DNA from: an uncultured candidate division Zixibacteria bacterium
GTDB lineage: Bacteria; Zixibacteria; MSB-5A5; GN15; FEB-12
Assembly (NCBI GenBank): GCA_913009765.1
Contig: CAJVYT010000059.1
Location: 1 to 14,498, forward strand
Length of the DNA: 14,498 nt
Direction of reading: 5' to 3'
In this document: positions 1 through 7,919 of the stretch, in pieces
How positions within the stretch are numbered: position 1 is the first letter of the stretch
Layout: the number at the start of each line of letters is the position of its first letter
Position numbers and translations under genes: made by a program
The notes under the pieces: generated by a model
What the model was told of the DNA's origin: nothing
What the model saw: only the letters and a program-made list of their open reading frames with translations
The model's database searches: none

Positions 1-84
1 TTTTCTTTTTCTTTTTTTTTTTTTTTAATGATACGGCGACCACCGAGATCTACACTCTTTCCCTACACGACGCTCTTCCGATCT
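1..84. other. Illumina P5 / read-1 adapter contamination
   Basis: Positions 27-84 match the 58-base Illumina P5 plus TruSeq read-1 primer sequence, running from AATGATACGGCGACC to GCTCTTCCGATCT. The T-rich stretch at 1-26 is the reverse complement of the poly-A a sequencer writes after reading through the end of the adapter. This is not genomic DNA. Genomic sequence begins at 85, inside a 23S rRNA gene. Confidence 0.98.
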
Positions 85-118
85 AAGGCATCCACCGTAT
101 GCTCTTAGTAGCTTAACC
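85..118 (-). rRNA. rrl: 23S rRNA, 5' end only (cut by adapter)
   Basis: Read on the minus strand, these 34 bases begin GGTTAAGC and contain ACGGTGGATGCC, the conserved 5' end of bacterial 23S rRNA. They lie at the expected place downstream of 16S, tRNA-Ile and tRNA-Ala on the same strand. Everything after base 34 is lost because the contig runs into the P5 adapter. The exact first base is set by homology only. Confidence 0.9.
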
Positions 119-232
119 AAAAAACTTACTTGAGAGCATCTCAACTGTATTACAACCAGTTGGAAGATACAATTTACATATCAATTAAATTACACTTGAT
201 CACATAAAAAATTTGTTAATAAAAAACTATGA

Positions 233-247
233 AGTTGTCAAAGAACA
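233..247 (-). promoter_or_regulatory. boxA antitermination element in the 16S-23S spacer
   Basis: The minus strand reads TGTTCTTTGACAACT, a boxA-type sequence bound by NusB/NusE in rRNA antitermination complexes. The identical 15-mer occurs in the 16S leader at 2325-2339. One copy before 16S and one before 23S is the classical arrangement. Confidence 0.75.
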
Positions 248-250
248 TTC

Positions 251-265
251 GACAGCAATGCTGTC
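251..265 (-). promoter_or_regulatory. boxB-like hairpin next to spacer boxA
   Basis: A perfect 6-bp inverted repeat, GACAGC and GCTGTC around a three-base loop, sits three bases upstream of boxA in the direction of transcription. The order hairpin then boxA matches boxB-boxA in other rRNA spacers. Function is inferred from position. Confidence 0.45.
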
Positions 266-303
266 TTATATAAAAATGAACTTTCGTTCAAATTATCGTC
301 ATT

Positions 304-376
304 TGGAGATGAGGGGTCTCGAACCCCTGACCTACGGCTTGCAAAGCCGCCGCTCTCCCAACTGAGCTACATCCCC
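304..376 (-). tRNA. tRNA-Ala (TGC anticodon)
   Basis: The minus-strand sequence folds as a cloverleaf. The acceptor stem GGGGATG pairs with CATCTCC including one G-U pair. The D arm contains AGCTCAGTTGGGAGAGC, the anticodon loop reads CTTTGCAAG with anticodon TGC, and the T arm has GGTTCGAGACC. The discriminator base is A. The 3' CCA is not encoded, since the next bases are AAT, so a CCA-adding enzyme is needed. It lies in the 16S-23S spacer 11 bases after tRNA-Ile, the usual Ile-Ala pair of bacterial rRNA operons. Confidence 0.97.
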
Positions 377-387
377 GAGTTATTTAA

Positions 388-461
<74 letters not shown>

Positions 462-513
462 AAGGTTTTTCACGCTTACCTTAGATAAAGCGACTCGAAA
501 TTTATATTATAAA

Positions 514-540
514 TAGCTACGAAGCAAGAGTTAACAGACT
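514..540 (-). other. 16S processing stem, 3' arm
   Basis: This stretch is complementary in four blocks to 2287-2321 on the other side of 16S: TAGCTA, CGAAG, AGAGTTAA and CAGACT, 25 base pairs in all with short bulges. Such stems bring the ends of 16S together and are cut by RNase III in bacteria. The pairing is seen in the sequence; RNase III cutting is inferred. Confidence 0.75.
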
Positions 541-602
541 TGGTCTGAAATTGTCGATTGACTAAGATATATAACACTCAAATGTTATAACACCTACTCC
601 TT

Positions 603-2157
<1,555 letters not shown>

Positions 2158-2286
2158 ATATATATAATTTTCTTTTACGAAATTTGATTGTATTGATTTC
2201 CCGAATCTCACGATTATATAAATCATGTTATTCAGGATTTACTGTATTTTGGGGATTCAATTTTATTGAACCCGCGACAAAAACAG

Positions 2287-2321
2287 AGTCTGTATATTTA
2301 ACTCTTCACTTCGTTTAGCTA
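2287..2321 (-). other. 16S processing stem, 5' arm
   Basis: On the minus strand the blocks TAGCTA, CGAAG, AGAGTTAA and CAGACT occur in order, each the exact complement of blocks in 514-540 downstream of 16S. The two arms give a long, slightly bulged helix enclosing 16S, the usual RNase III substrate. Confidence 0.75.
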
Positions 2322-2324
2322 TTT

Positions 2325-2339
2325 AGTTGTCAAAGAACA
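2325..2339 (-). promoter_or_regulatory. boxA antitermination element in the 16S leader
   Basis: The minus strand reads TGTTCTTTGACAACT, identical to the spacer copy at 233-247. It lies between the promoter and the processing stem, where rRNA leader boxA elements belong. Confidence 0.75.
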
Positions 2340-2369
2340 ATTTGTTTCAGTTTAGCTTCTTTCAAAGCC

Positions 2370-2398
2370 AAAAAAAACTGCCTGCTTTTCGCTGGCAG
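2370..2398 (-). terminator. promoter-proximal hairpin with U8 tract
   Basis: On the minus strand CTGCCAGC pairs with GCAGGCAG around a GAAAA loop (one A-A mismatch, seven pairs) and is followed at once by eight Ts. This has the form of an intrinsic terminator, yet it begins at or within a few bases of the predicted start site of the rRNA promoter and lies upstream of boxA. It may act as an early pause or attenuator, or simply protect the 5' end. No minus-strand gene lies upstream for it to terminate. Confidence 0.55.
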
Positions 2399-2404
2399 AG
2401 TCAG

Positions 2405-2433
2405 AGTATATACGCAGCCGAGACTAAAGTCAA
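2405..2433 (-). promoter_or_regulatory. rRNA operon promoter
   Basis: The minus strand carries TTGACT (2428-2433), a 17-base spacer and TATACT (2405-2410), a near-consensus sigma-70 promoter. Transcription would start near 2396-2400 and run through the leader into 16S. Confidence 0.8.
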
Positions 2434-2859
2434 GACCTTTTTTTAAAAAATTGTAACTTTCTTGCGTTAAAGTTTCATTTTCTTATATACCAATGACTTA
2501 CACATAGCAAAAACTATCTTTTTCCTTTGTTTTCGCACTAAATATTGCACTAAATTTGACTTTTTTTCTGTTTTTTTCGTATTTTTTATTTTTAAAAAAT
2601 AATACGTCCCTTCATTTCTGAAAACCACTACATATAAAAAAACTTTTCATGTAGTAAATCTGTGGCTCTCTTCAAATTATACAAGTATTATAATTTCTGT
2701 TTTGATACAAATTCAGAACAATACATCAATAAACTTGTAATCTTACACCTCTTATACGTATATTAAACTCAGAAAATTGAAATATTTTTTTAAGAACCTA
2801 TAATTTGGCTTATCTTTAAATAGAAACAGCCTTAATAAATTGAAAATGACAAGAATCTG
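2434..2859. other. AT-rich intergenic region between rrn operon and glycosyltransferase gene
   Basis: About 430 bp with no credible gene on either strand. It contains a pair of GCACTAAAT repeats 12 bp apart (2535-2543 and 2547-2555) and a 7-bp inverted repeat, ACTACAT/ATGTAGT (2627-2633 and 2649-2655). A TATAAT lies at 2689-2694, and TTGTAA is followed 18 bases later by TATATT near 2735-2765. Either could be the plus-strand promoter of the downstream gene. None is strong enough to call on its own. Confidence 0.4.
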
Positions 2860-4680
2860 ATGACACGAAAAAAAGAAATACTCATATTATTACTGCTTTT
2901 TATAACCGCACTCTCTATTCGTATAGTTTATCTTAGCCAAACAGCATCATCTCCCTTATTTAAAAATCCTGTCATGGATGAAAAATATCATGTCGAGTTG
3001 GTAGAACAGATAAAAACCGACAACGAACCGAAAGAACCATATTTCAGAGCTCCACTTTATCCATATTTTCTCACTATGCTCTCAAAAGCAACAAATGGAT
3101 CATTTTTCTCTATGCGTCTCATACAAATTATATTGGGGTCAATGCTTCCAATTCTCTTATACCTTTTAGGGCTAAGACTCTTCCGAAGAAAAGTTGCTCT
3201 CATCGCAGCCTTCCTTGCCGCCATATACCCTACTTTCATCTACTATGACGCAGCATTGTTGATAACATTTTTAATAACTCTTTTTTCTGTCACACTTCTT
3301 TGGGCGTTATATAGATATAAACCAAACTCATTTATGAGTCCTCTTATTATAGGGGTCTTACTTGGAGCAGCCGGATTAGCTCGTCCTAATATATTGCTCT
3401 TCGGACCATTTCTTTTTATATGGGTTATAATTATTCTCAAAAAACAAATCGGGATAAAAAAAGCACTGGCACACTATGTCGTCATTGGCATATCCGCTTT
3501 TATTGTTATACTGCCGGTGACATTGCGAAATTATAAAGTTTCGGGTGACCCTGTTTTTATTGCATGGCAGGGAGGTATCAATTTCTATATTGGCAATAAC
3601 CATCTGGCAAGCGGATGGTCGGCAACTCTGCCGGGGATAGATAAAAGCTGGGAGGGCGGATATACCGAGTCAATCGCACAGGCAGAAAAAGCAAAAGGCA
3701 GAATATTACAAAGGTCTGAAGTATCTGATTACTGGTTTGACCAAACGTTTAAAGATATAGCAGAACATCCGGCAAAATTTGCAAATCTTATTATAAAAAA
3801 AATACGTCTTCTTCTGAATGGCTATGAAACTCCAAACAATCAAGATATATATCTTTCCAAAGAATTCAGCAGCCTGTTTAACATACTGTTATTTCAGGGC
3901 ATAATATATTTTCCCTTTGGACTACTTCTCCCCTTGGCTCTGGTGGGTATTTACTTTTCATTTTCACAATGGAAAAAATTCCTTCCAATATATCTCTTTC
4001 TTTTAGCATATAGCAGCTCACTTATCCTCTTTTTTGTCTGTGCGAGATTTCGGCAGCCGATGATACCGTTTCTACTCTTGTTTGCTGTGTATGCTGTTTT
4101 TAAAACCAAAGAGCTATATCTTGAGAAAAACTACAAACTTCTGATAATCGGCGGTTGCCTATTTATAGCTCTCATGTTTGAAAGCAATCATGACATTCTC
4201 AAGTTAAACCAACAACGAGTCAAAGCAGAGAATTACCACCTGATTGGCAATGCTTATCTTGAACAAAACAATTTACGGTTAGCTGAACAGGAATTTATCA
4301 AATCTGTCAAAATAGACCCTACTTTTGCCCGGGGCTTTAACAATCTTGGGTTAATACAAGGACGAAAAGGAAACCATGTGCAGGCACAAATGAATTTCAA
4401 GCGTGCAATTGAACTCGACCCAAATGTTGTTGAGTCTTATGTCAACTATGCGACAACTGAAATTGTGCAAAGTAATTTTGACGAAGCAATTTCTATTTTA
4501 TTAGATGCTCAAAAACAATTTCCCTTAGATGATAATGTAGTGTTAAAACTGGGGATGACATATTTTCAAAATGGCAATATACAAAAAGCCAATCTGGCTG
4601 TCAAAAGAGCTTTACAGCTCAACCCACAGAATAAGTTGGCTCAATCAATATTACAGCAAATTAATCAACCACAACCATGA
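2860..4680 (+). CDS. GT-C family glycosyltransferase (PMT_2/ArnT-like) with C-terminal TPRs
   Basis: A 606-residue polytopic inner-membrane protein. After a first membrane helix (about 7-25) the periplasmic loop carries the acidic pair D40-E41 in DEKYH and the RAPLYPYF segment (63-70), hallmarks of GT-C enzymes that transfer a sugar from a polyprenyl-phosphate donor to a lipid, glycan or protein. Further hydrophobic helices cover about 85-440, with ARFRQPMIPF (395-404) near the last ones. Residues about 457-590 form four 34-residue TPR-type repeats, e.g. NAYLEQNNLRLAEQEF followed by IDP. The TPR tail probably binds a partner or acceptor; no substrate can be named. The ATG at 2860 has no clear Shine-Dalgarno site. 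A four-codon reading frame (2846-2860) overlaps it as TGATG and might couple initiation. It stands alone on the plus strand and ends at a hairpin shared with the small RNA on the other strand. Confidence 0.82.
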   Translation: MTRKKEILILLLLFITALSIRIVYLSQTASSPLFKNPVMDEKYHVELVEQIKTDNEPKEPYFRAPLYPYFLTMLSKATNGSFFSMRLIQIILGSMLPILLYLLGLRLFRRKVALIAAFLAAIYPTFIYYDAALLITFLITLFSVTLLWALYRYKPNSFMSPLIIGVLLGAAGLARPNILLFGPFLFIWVIIILKKQIGIKKALAHYVVIGISAFIVILPVTLRNYKVSGDPVFIAWQGGINFYIGNNHLASGWSATLPGIDKSWEGGYTESIAQAEKAKGRILQRSEVSDYWFDQTFKDIAEHPAKFANLIIKKIRLLLNGYETPNNQDIYLSKEFSSLFNILLFQGIIYFPFGLLLPLALVGIYFSFSQWKKFLPIYLFLLAYSSSLILFFVCARFRQPMIPFLLLFAVYAVFKTKELYLEKNYKLLIIGGCLFIALMFESNHDILKLNQQRVKAENYHLIGNAYLEQNNLRLAEQEFIKSVKIDPTFARGFNNLGLIQGRKGNHVQAQMNFKRAIELDPNVVESYVNYATTEIVQSNFDEAISILLDAQKQFPLDDNVVLKLGMTYFQNGNIQKANLAVKRALQLNPQNKLAQSILQQINQPQP

Positions 4681-4703
4681 TTTTTGTAATCTAAATATTT
4701 TTT

Positions 4704-4737
4704 AAAAAAATAGCCCTTCTGATTACTCAAAAGGGCT
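4704..4737 (-). terminator. intrinsic terminator, probably bidirectional
   Basis: AGCCCTT (4712-4718) and AAGGGCT (4731-4737) form a 7-bp stem with a 12-base loop. On the minus strand the stem is followed by A and seven Ts (4704-4711), a strong terminator for the small RNA. On the plus strand it is followed by a weaker T-rich stretch and lies 31 bases past the glycosyltransferase stop codon. Confidence 0.8.
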
Positions 4738-4831
4738 TTAAGTTTTAGTAGAAAGTTGCCCGTCCTCCTTGTCACTTAAGGTGGCGAGACCGCATTGCTT
4801 TATAAGGGCGTGTCCCAATGACGGTACTTTC
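4704..4831 (-). ncRNA. candidate structured small RNA, family not recognised
   Basis: A minus-strand unit with all marks of an independent RNA gene. A promoter at 4836-4865 predicts a start near 4829-4831. The 5' end GAAAGT pairs with ACTTTC (4826-4831 with 4751-4756), and CCGTC pairs with GACGG (4820-4824 with 4760-4764), closing a domain of about 80 bases. Inside, ATTG/CAAT (4816-4819 with 4794-4797) and CCACCTT/AAGGAGG (4778-4784 with 4764-4770, one mismatch) form arms. An intrinsic terminator follows. The RNA lies downstream of the ferredoxin reductase gene and converges with the glycosyltransferase gene, so it is not the leader of any gene. I find no SRP helix-8 motif, no 5S or tmRNA features and no riboswitch core that I know. 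Confidence 0.55.
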
Positions 4832-4835
4832 ATTA

Positions 4836-4865
4836 ATAATATCGACAATTTTTTAAATCTGTCAA
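4836..4865 (-). promoter_or_regulatory. sigma-70 promoter of the small RNA
   Basis: The minus strand reads TTGACA (4860-4865), an 18-base spacer, then TATTAT (4836-4841). The -35 box is perfect and the -10 has one mismatch. The predicted start falls on the first bases of the closing stem of the RNA. Confidence 0.65.
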
Positions 4866-4924
4866 GATAAATCGTACAAAATAATTTTAGTTTTTTACAA
4901 AAATTGGCAATCCTATATACAAAA

Positions 4925-5755
4925 CTAATCTATTTTCACATAATATTGCTCTATATGGAATGTACCATGCTGTTTTTTAGTATGACGTACAAATCCTTCA
5001 GCTTCCAAAAGAGCAGTCATATCTTTAATCATAAACGGATTCCCGCATAAAAAGACATTTGTATTTTCAGGTGTTGGTTTCACTCCCCATGCTTTTTCAA
5101 GATGTCCGCCTTCCCAAAGTTTCTGCACGAAACCTTCTTCACCATGCCAAGGCATAACTTCGTCTTTGGAATGTGACAAAATTGGAACATACAAAAAATC
5201 ATCCGACATTTCAGCAAGAGTGCTTAATTCCGAATGATAGCCTAAATCTTCGGTGTGATACGCACCATGAAATACCGCAAGTTTACGATTCAATTTTTGA
5301 GCAATTTCTGTACGGATCATGCTCATATATGGTGCCACACCGGTACCTGTCGCAATTAGTACTGCGTTAAAATTTTCGGGTACTTGTGAAAGGGTAAACA
5401 TCCCTTTGAATTTTGGTCCTAAAAATAATCTGTCACCAACTTTCAGATTTAATAACCGTGAAGACAATGAACCGGAATGTACTAACCCTATATAAAACTC
5501 AACATATTCTTTTGTTCGTGATGATGATGCTATCGAATACGCCCGCATTACAAATTTTTCTAAATCTTTTGGGGGGGATTCCTCTTCTGTTGCACTTGCA
5601 ATGCGTGGATATGTCCCCGGTACACCAAGGGTGCCATACTGCCCCGGTTTAAATTCAGGAAGCTCCCATCCGTCAGGTACAACCCGTAATTTTATTAAAT
5701 TGGGAGATATTTCAATTCTTTGAGCGACTATTGAGTTAAGTACTTTTTCAGCCAT
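4925..5755 (-). CDS. fpr: ferredoxin--NADP(+) reductase
   Basis: A 276-residue cytoplasmic flavoenzyme of the FNR superfamily, moving electrons between NADPH and ferredoxin or flavodoxin. An N-terminal FAD-binding beta barrel carries RAYSIASS (71-78), the R-x-Y-S flavin motif, and SGSLSS (95-100). The C-terminal NADP-binding domain carries GTGVAPYMSM (137-146) and CGNPFMI (237-243). The protein ends HIEQYYVKID, where bacterial Fpr enzymes have an aromatic residue near the C-terminus stacking on the flavin; Y271 or Y272 may serve here. The length is close to that of Fpr proteins. The start ATG follows a weak AGGT sequence. It is the second gene after the U32 protein on the same strand, 78 bp apart, and has a possible promoter of its own, so coupling is uncertain. 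NADH-dependent relatives cannot be excluded by eye. Confidence 0.85.
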   Translation of the reverse strand: MAEKVLNSIVAQRIEISPNLIKLRVVPDGWELPEFKPGQYGTLGVPGTYPRIASATEEESPPKDLEKFVMRAYSIASSSRTKEYVEFYIGLVHSGSLSSRLLNLKVGDRLFLGPKFKGMFTLSQVPENFNAVLIATGTGVAPYMSMIRTEIAQKLNRKLAVFHGAYHTEDLGYHSELSTLAEMSDDFLYVPILSHSKDEVMPWHGEEGFVQKLWEGGHLEKAWGVKPTPENTNVFLCGNPFMIKDMTALLEAEGFVRHTKKQHGTFHIEQYYVKID

Positions 5756-5800
5756 CTGTATTACCTATCTGCTTAAATATTTCGTTACTTCTGTTATGTG

Positions 5801-5831
5801 ATAATTACAGTTATTTGTATCAAGTTGTCAA
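5801..5831 (-). promoter_or_regulatory. possible promoter of the ferredoxin reductase gene
   Basis: The minus strand has a perfect TTGACA (5826-5831) followed 18 bases later by TAATTA, a poor -10 box. It lies just past the U32 stop codon and 70 bp upstream of the reductase start. Confidence 0.35.
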
Positions 5832-5833
5832 GT

Positions 5834-7057
5834 TTACTGTTTTAATTGTACAAAAGAATCGCTTTTATTTGTTTTATCCTTAGATTTGACAATATATACT
5901 TCATCATTTTTACGAATATCAGATATTTTAATACCTACTTCATCCCCTTTGCAAGCACCGGCAACATTTTTAGATTCAATTTGCATTGATTCTATATAAA
6001 TCCGTTTTAGTCCCGTTTTTTTACCGATAATTATAATTTGATCACCAATTTTCAAATCTTCATTGAGCTTAATCTCGGCAACTTCAATCTTCTGATAATA
6101 ATTCTGAACTTTCCCGATAAATATTTTTATCTCGGTAGCCTCGTTGTTTTCAGCAGTCGAGAAATCATCTTGGGTCGGTTTCCCCAAATAGAAACCTGTA
6201 GAGAACTGACGGTTAAAAACTTTTTCAAGTTCTTTGATACCTTCTTGCACTTCTTCTTTGGTAAGATGATTATCCAATGCTTTTCGATATACTCTGGTGA
6301 CAACATCAACGTATCTTGGGTCACGTCCCCGCCCTTCAATTTTATAACTATAAATTCCGGCTTGTTTCATATCCTCTATCAGTTCTAGCGTACATAAATC
6401 TTTTGCCGACATTACCCGTGAGTTTTCAATTTCAAGCTCATTACCAGAACTGTCGGTTATAGTATAACTACGACGGCAATTCTGGTGACATTCACCACGG
6501 TTAGCAGATTTTTTCGATGTCATCTGCGACATAAAACAACGCCCCGAAACCGCAACACACATAGCACCATGGGCAAAACATTCTATTTCGATGACTTCTG
6601 AAATTTCTTTTATCTGTTCTAAATTTAATTCTCTTGCAAGTACAACTCTTTTTGCACCGAATGATTTATAGAACTCAGCTGATTGTTTATTTGAAACAGA
6701 TGCTTGGGTTGAGATAAAAAACGGAACATCATGCTTATTACAAAGCATGATTACAGCGTTGTCCCAACAGATAACAGCATCGACTTTATCTTTGACAGCA
6801 ATAATCGTTTCTTCGAGTTGTTCAATTTCTTCGGGGTAAATAATCGTGTTAAGAGTCAGATACAATTTAACATTACGTTCGGACTCGTTGCACATCTCTC
6901 TCATTTCGTCGAGGTCTGCAATGTTGAAATTTTTTGAGTTTGCCCGCATCGAGAATATGTTTAACCCAAAATAGACAGCATCGGCACCTGCGTGTATAGC
7001 AGCAGCCAACATGGGGAAATTCCCCGCCGGAGCCATAAGTTCATATCTCTGTTTCAT
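5834..7057 (-). CDS. peptidase U32 family protein, TrhP/YegQ-like tRNA hydroxylation enzyme
   Basis: A 407-residue protein of the U32 family. The N-terminal MAPAGNFPMLAAAIHAGAD and VYFG open a TIM-barrel-like domain. The family signature, ECFAHGAMC then SGRCFMS, spans 159-177. Four cysteines (C167, C174, C190, C194) match the iron-sulfur cluster ligands known in this family. A C-terminal domain follows from about 300. Size and layout resemble TrhP, which hydroxylates uridine 34 of tRNAs using prephenate. The older label collagenase or protease is probably wrong for this subgroup, and a role in rRNA modification (RlhA) is the main alternative, though RlhA is much longer. I chose ATG at 7057 because it begins MKQRYELMAPAG as relatives do; a TTG at 7066 would add three residues. 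Neither has a good ribosome binding site. Confidence 0.8.
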   Translation of the reverse strand: MKQRYELMAPAGNFPMLAAAIHAGADAVYFGLNIFSMRANSKNFNIADLDEMREMCNESERNVKLYLTLNTIIYPEEIEQLEETIIAVKDKVDAVICWDNAVIMLCNKHDVPFFISTQASVSNKQSAEFYKSFGAKRVVLARELNLEQIKEISEVIEIECFAHGAMCVAVSGRCFMSQMTSKKSANRGECHQNCRRSYTITDSSGNELEIENSRVMSAKDLCTLELIEDMKQAGIYSYKIEGRGRDPRYVDVVTRVYRKALDNHLTKEEVQEGIKELEKVFNRQFSTGFYLGKPTQDDFSTAENNEATEIKIFIGKVQNYYQKIEVAEIKLNEDLKIGDQIIIIGKKTGLKRIYIESMQIESKNVAGACKGDEVGIKISDIRKNDEVYIVKSKDKTNKSDSFVQLKQ

Positions 7058-7154
7058 AAGAAGCAAGATACAAAATAATTGATAAGATAGGTAGATTATT
7101 TTTCTACATTTTTTTAGTAATATATATTATTAGGCTCCTACATTCACAAACGAA

Positions 7155-7181
7155 GTAGGGCAGGTCTTTCCGAGACCTGAC
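7155..7181 (+). repeat. REP palindrome, copy 1
   Basis: Begins with GTAG, then a 7-bp palindrome CAGGTCT/AGACCTG around a TTCCG loop, ending in AC. It is identical in its core to the copies at 7260 and 7861. The GTAG head at the foot of a hairpin is the mark recognised by RAYT transposases. Confidence 0.85.
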
Positions 7182-7191
7182 GGGATAAATT

Positions 7192-7290
7192 TTATTCACC
7201 ATGTTCTCCATCAAAATACAATTCGTCAACTACTCCCCATCCATCAGCAGAGACAACTTGTAGGGCAGGTCTTTCCGAGACCTGCCTATT
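7192..7290 (-). pseudogene. second, degenerate C-terminal tail of a RAYT gene
   Basis: Read on the minus strand in frame to a TAA at 7192-7194, this region encodes ADGWGVVDELYFDGEHGE. The intact transposase next to it ends SDGWGVNEKLSFDGKFGE. Eleven of these 18 residues are identical and both end at a stop codon. The frame continues upstream through the second REP copy to a stop at 7291-7293, with no start and no catalytic part. It is a vestige of another RAYT or of a partial duplication. Each tail is followed 8-10 bases later by a REP palindrome, so tail plus REP forms a repeated unit. Confidence 0.7.
7260..7287 (+). repeat. REP palindrome, copy 2
   Basis: GTAGGGCAGGTCT, loop TTCCG and AGACCTGCC form a perfect palindrome with a GTAG head, lying eight bases past the stop codon of the transposase gene. 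The outer pairs differ from copy 1 (GGCAGG with CCTGCC), a compensating change that keeps the stem. Confidence 0.85.
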
Positions 7291-7295
7291 TTAAA

Positions 7296-7799
7296 TTACT
7301 CTCCAAATTTTCCATCAAATGATAATTTTTCATTTACTCCCCATCCATCAGAATAATATCCTTTCTCAAAAAAATTATTAAATGATGAATATTTCCATTC
7401 AATAGGTTTATGCACATATCTATGTTTAACTGGATTATAATGAATATAATCAAAATGATTTGCTAAATCAGACTCATTTCTTATAACATGATCCCAAAAA
7501 CGAGATTGCCAAATTTTCTTTACAGGTGTATTGCGAAAATAATTATATTTTTTATGAAATGATAATTTTATTTTTTGAATAATAATCGAAAGGTTATTTT
7601 GTTTAGGGTCAATCAACAGATGAATATGGTTTGGCAAAATGACATAAGCGATGATCTTAAAATTCATTACATTTTTAAAATGTTTCATGGATTCAAGAAA
7701 GAGTTCTTGATGGTTATCTAAAATATTCGACCTATTAAAAGTCACAATGGTAACAAAGTAAATATTTCCTTGAGAATAATATCTTCGTAGTTTTGACAT
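7296..7799 (-). CDS. REP-associated tyrosine transposase (RAYT, Y1/HUH family)
   Basis: A 167-residue single-strand DNA transposase of the Y1_Tnp superfamily. It opens with RRYYSQGNIYFVTIVTFNR, typical of RAYTs. The HUH-type metal motif is PNHIHLLI (56-63, H58 and H60), and the C-terminal block WQSRFWDHVIRN and DYIHYNPVKH (98-126) holds the likely catalytic tyrosine Y118. The length is usual for RAYTs and the protein looks intact. Three copies of a GTAG-headed palindrome flank it, two downstream in one orientation and one upstream inverted, as expected of a RAYT with its own REP family. The gene is more AT-rich than the metabolic genes around it. No good ribosome binding site precedes the ATG, and a 7-bp hairpin lies just upstream. 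It is a domesticated transposase rather than an active insertion sequence with ends. Confidence 0.88.
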   Translation of the reverse strand: MSKLRRYYSQGNIYFVTIVTFNRSNILDNHQELFLESMKHFKNVMNFKIIAYVILPNHIHLLIDPKQNNLSIIIQKIKLSFHKKYNYFRNTPVKKIWQSRFWDHVIRNESDLANHFDYIHYNPVKHRYVHKPIEWKYSSFNNFFEKGYYSDGWGVNEKLSFDGKFGE

Positions 7800-7820
7800 G
7801 CTTTTAAAATAGGCATGATG

Positions 7821-7839
7821 ACTGACAGGTGATGTCAGT
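7821..7839 (-). repeat. inverted repeat upstream of the RAYT start
   Basis: ACTGACA and TGTCAGT form a perfect 7-bp stem with a 5-base loop, 22 bases upstream of the transposase ATG. It differs from the REP core and lacks a U run. It could fold in the transposase mRNA leader and limit its translation; this is inference. Confidence 0.5.
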
Positions 7840-7860
7840 TTATGTTTTAGTTGATTGAAA

Positions 7861-7890
7861 GATGTCAGGTCTCGGAAAGACCTGACCTAC
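7861..7890 (-). repeat. REP palindrome, copy 3 (inverted)
   Basis: On the minus strand this reads GTAGGTCAGGTCT, loop TTCCG, AGACCTGAC, the same element as copies 1 and 2 in the opposite orientation. The pair of orientations around the transposase gene resembles a BIME. Confidence 0.85.
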
Positions 7891-7919
7891 TGGGCTATAA
7901 ATAACATTTGACTTTTATC

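Larger units (their letters stand above)
119..303 (-). other. tRNA-Ala to 23S internal transcribed spacer
   Basis: This is AT-rich transcribed spacer. From the tRNA side it holds a small hairpin at 277-290 (minus-strand TGAAC, GAAA tetraloop, GTTCA, then five Ts). A 6-bp hairpin follows at 251-265, then a boxA element at 233-247. The remaining part up to 23S should contain one arm of the 23S processing stem, but its partner would lie past 23S and is not in the window. I see no protein gene here. Confidence 0.75.
2158..2398 (-). other. rRNA operon leader region
   Basis: Transcribed leader between the promoter and 16S. In transcription order it holds a hairpin with a U run (2370-2398), boxA (2325-2339) and the 5' arm of the 16S processing stem (2287-2321). 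An AT-rich stretch then leads into 16S. No open reading frame of note. Confidence 0.75.

Noticed and set aside
2535..2555. Tandem GCACTAAAT repeat as a regulatory site
   Set aside because: Only two copies of nine bases in very AT-rich DNA; chance is likely.
4751..4831. Plus-strand riboswitch for a downstream gene
   Set aside because: No plus-strand gene follows within kilobases, while promoter and U-run terminator both point to the minus strand.
4704..4831. SRP RNA, 5S rRNA or 6S RNA
   Set aside because: The SRP helix-8 GGAAGCAGC-type motif is missing, 5S landmarks are absent and the RNA is too short for the 6S layout.
6038..6388. Plus-strand open frame of 116 codons
   Set aside because: Shadow of the U32 gene on the opposite strand; low-complexity hydrophobic sequence without a binding site.
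7091..7107. GTAGA/TCTAC hairpin upstream of the U32 gene
   Set aside because: Only five AT-rich pairs, no U run and no link to a promoter.
7155..7890. Short CRISPR array
   Set aside because: Repeats are strongly palindromic, only three, in mixed orientation and with unequal spacing that contains genes; no cas genes. They are REP elements.
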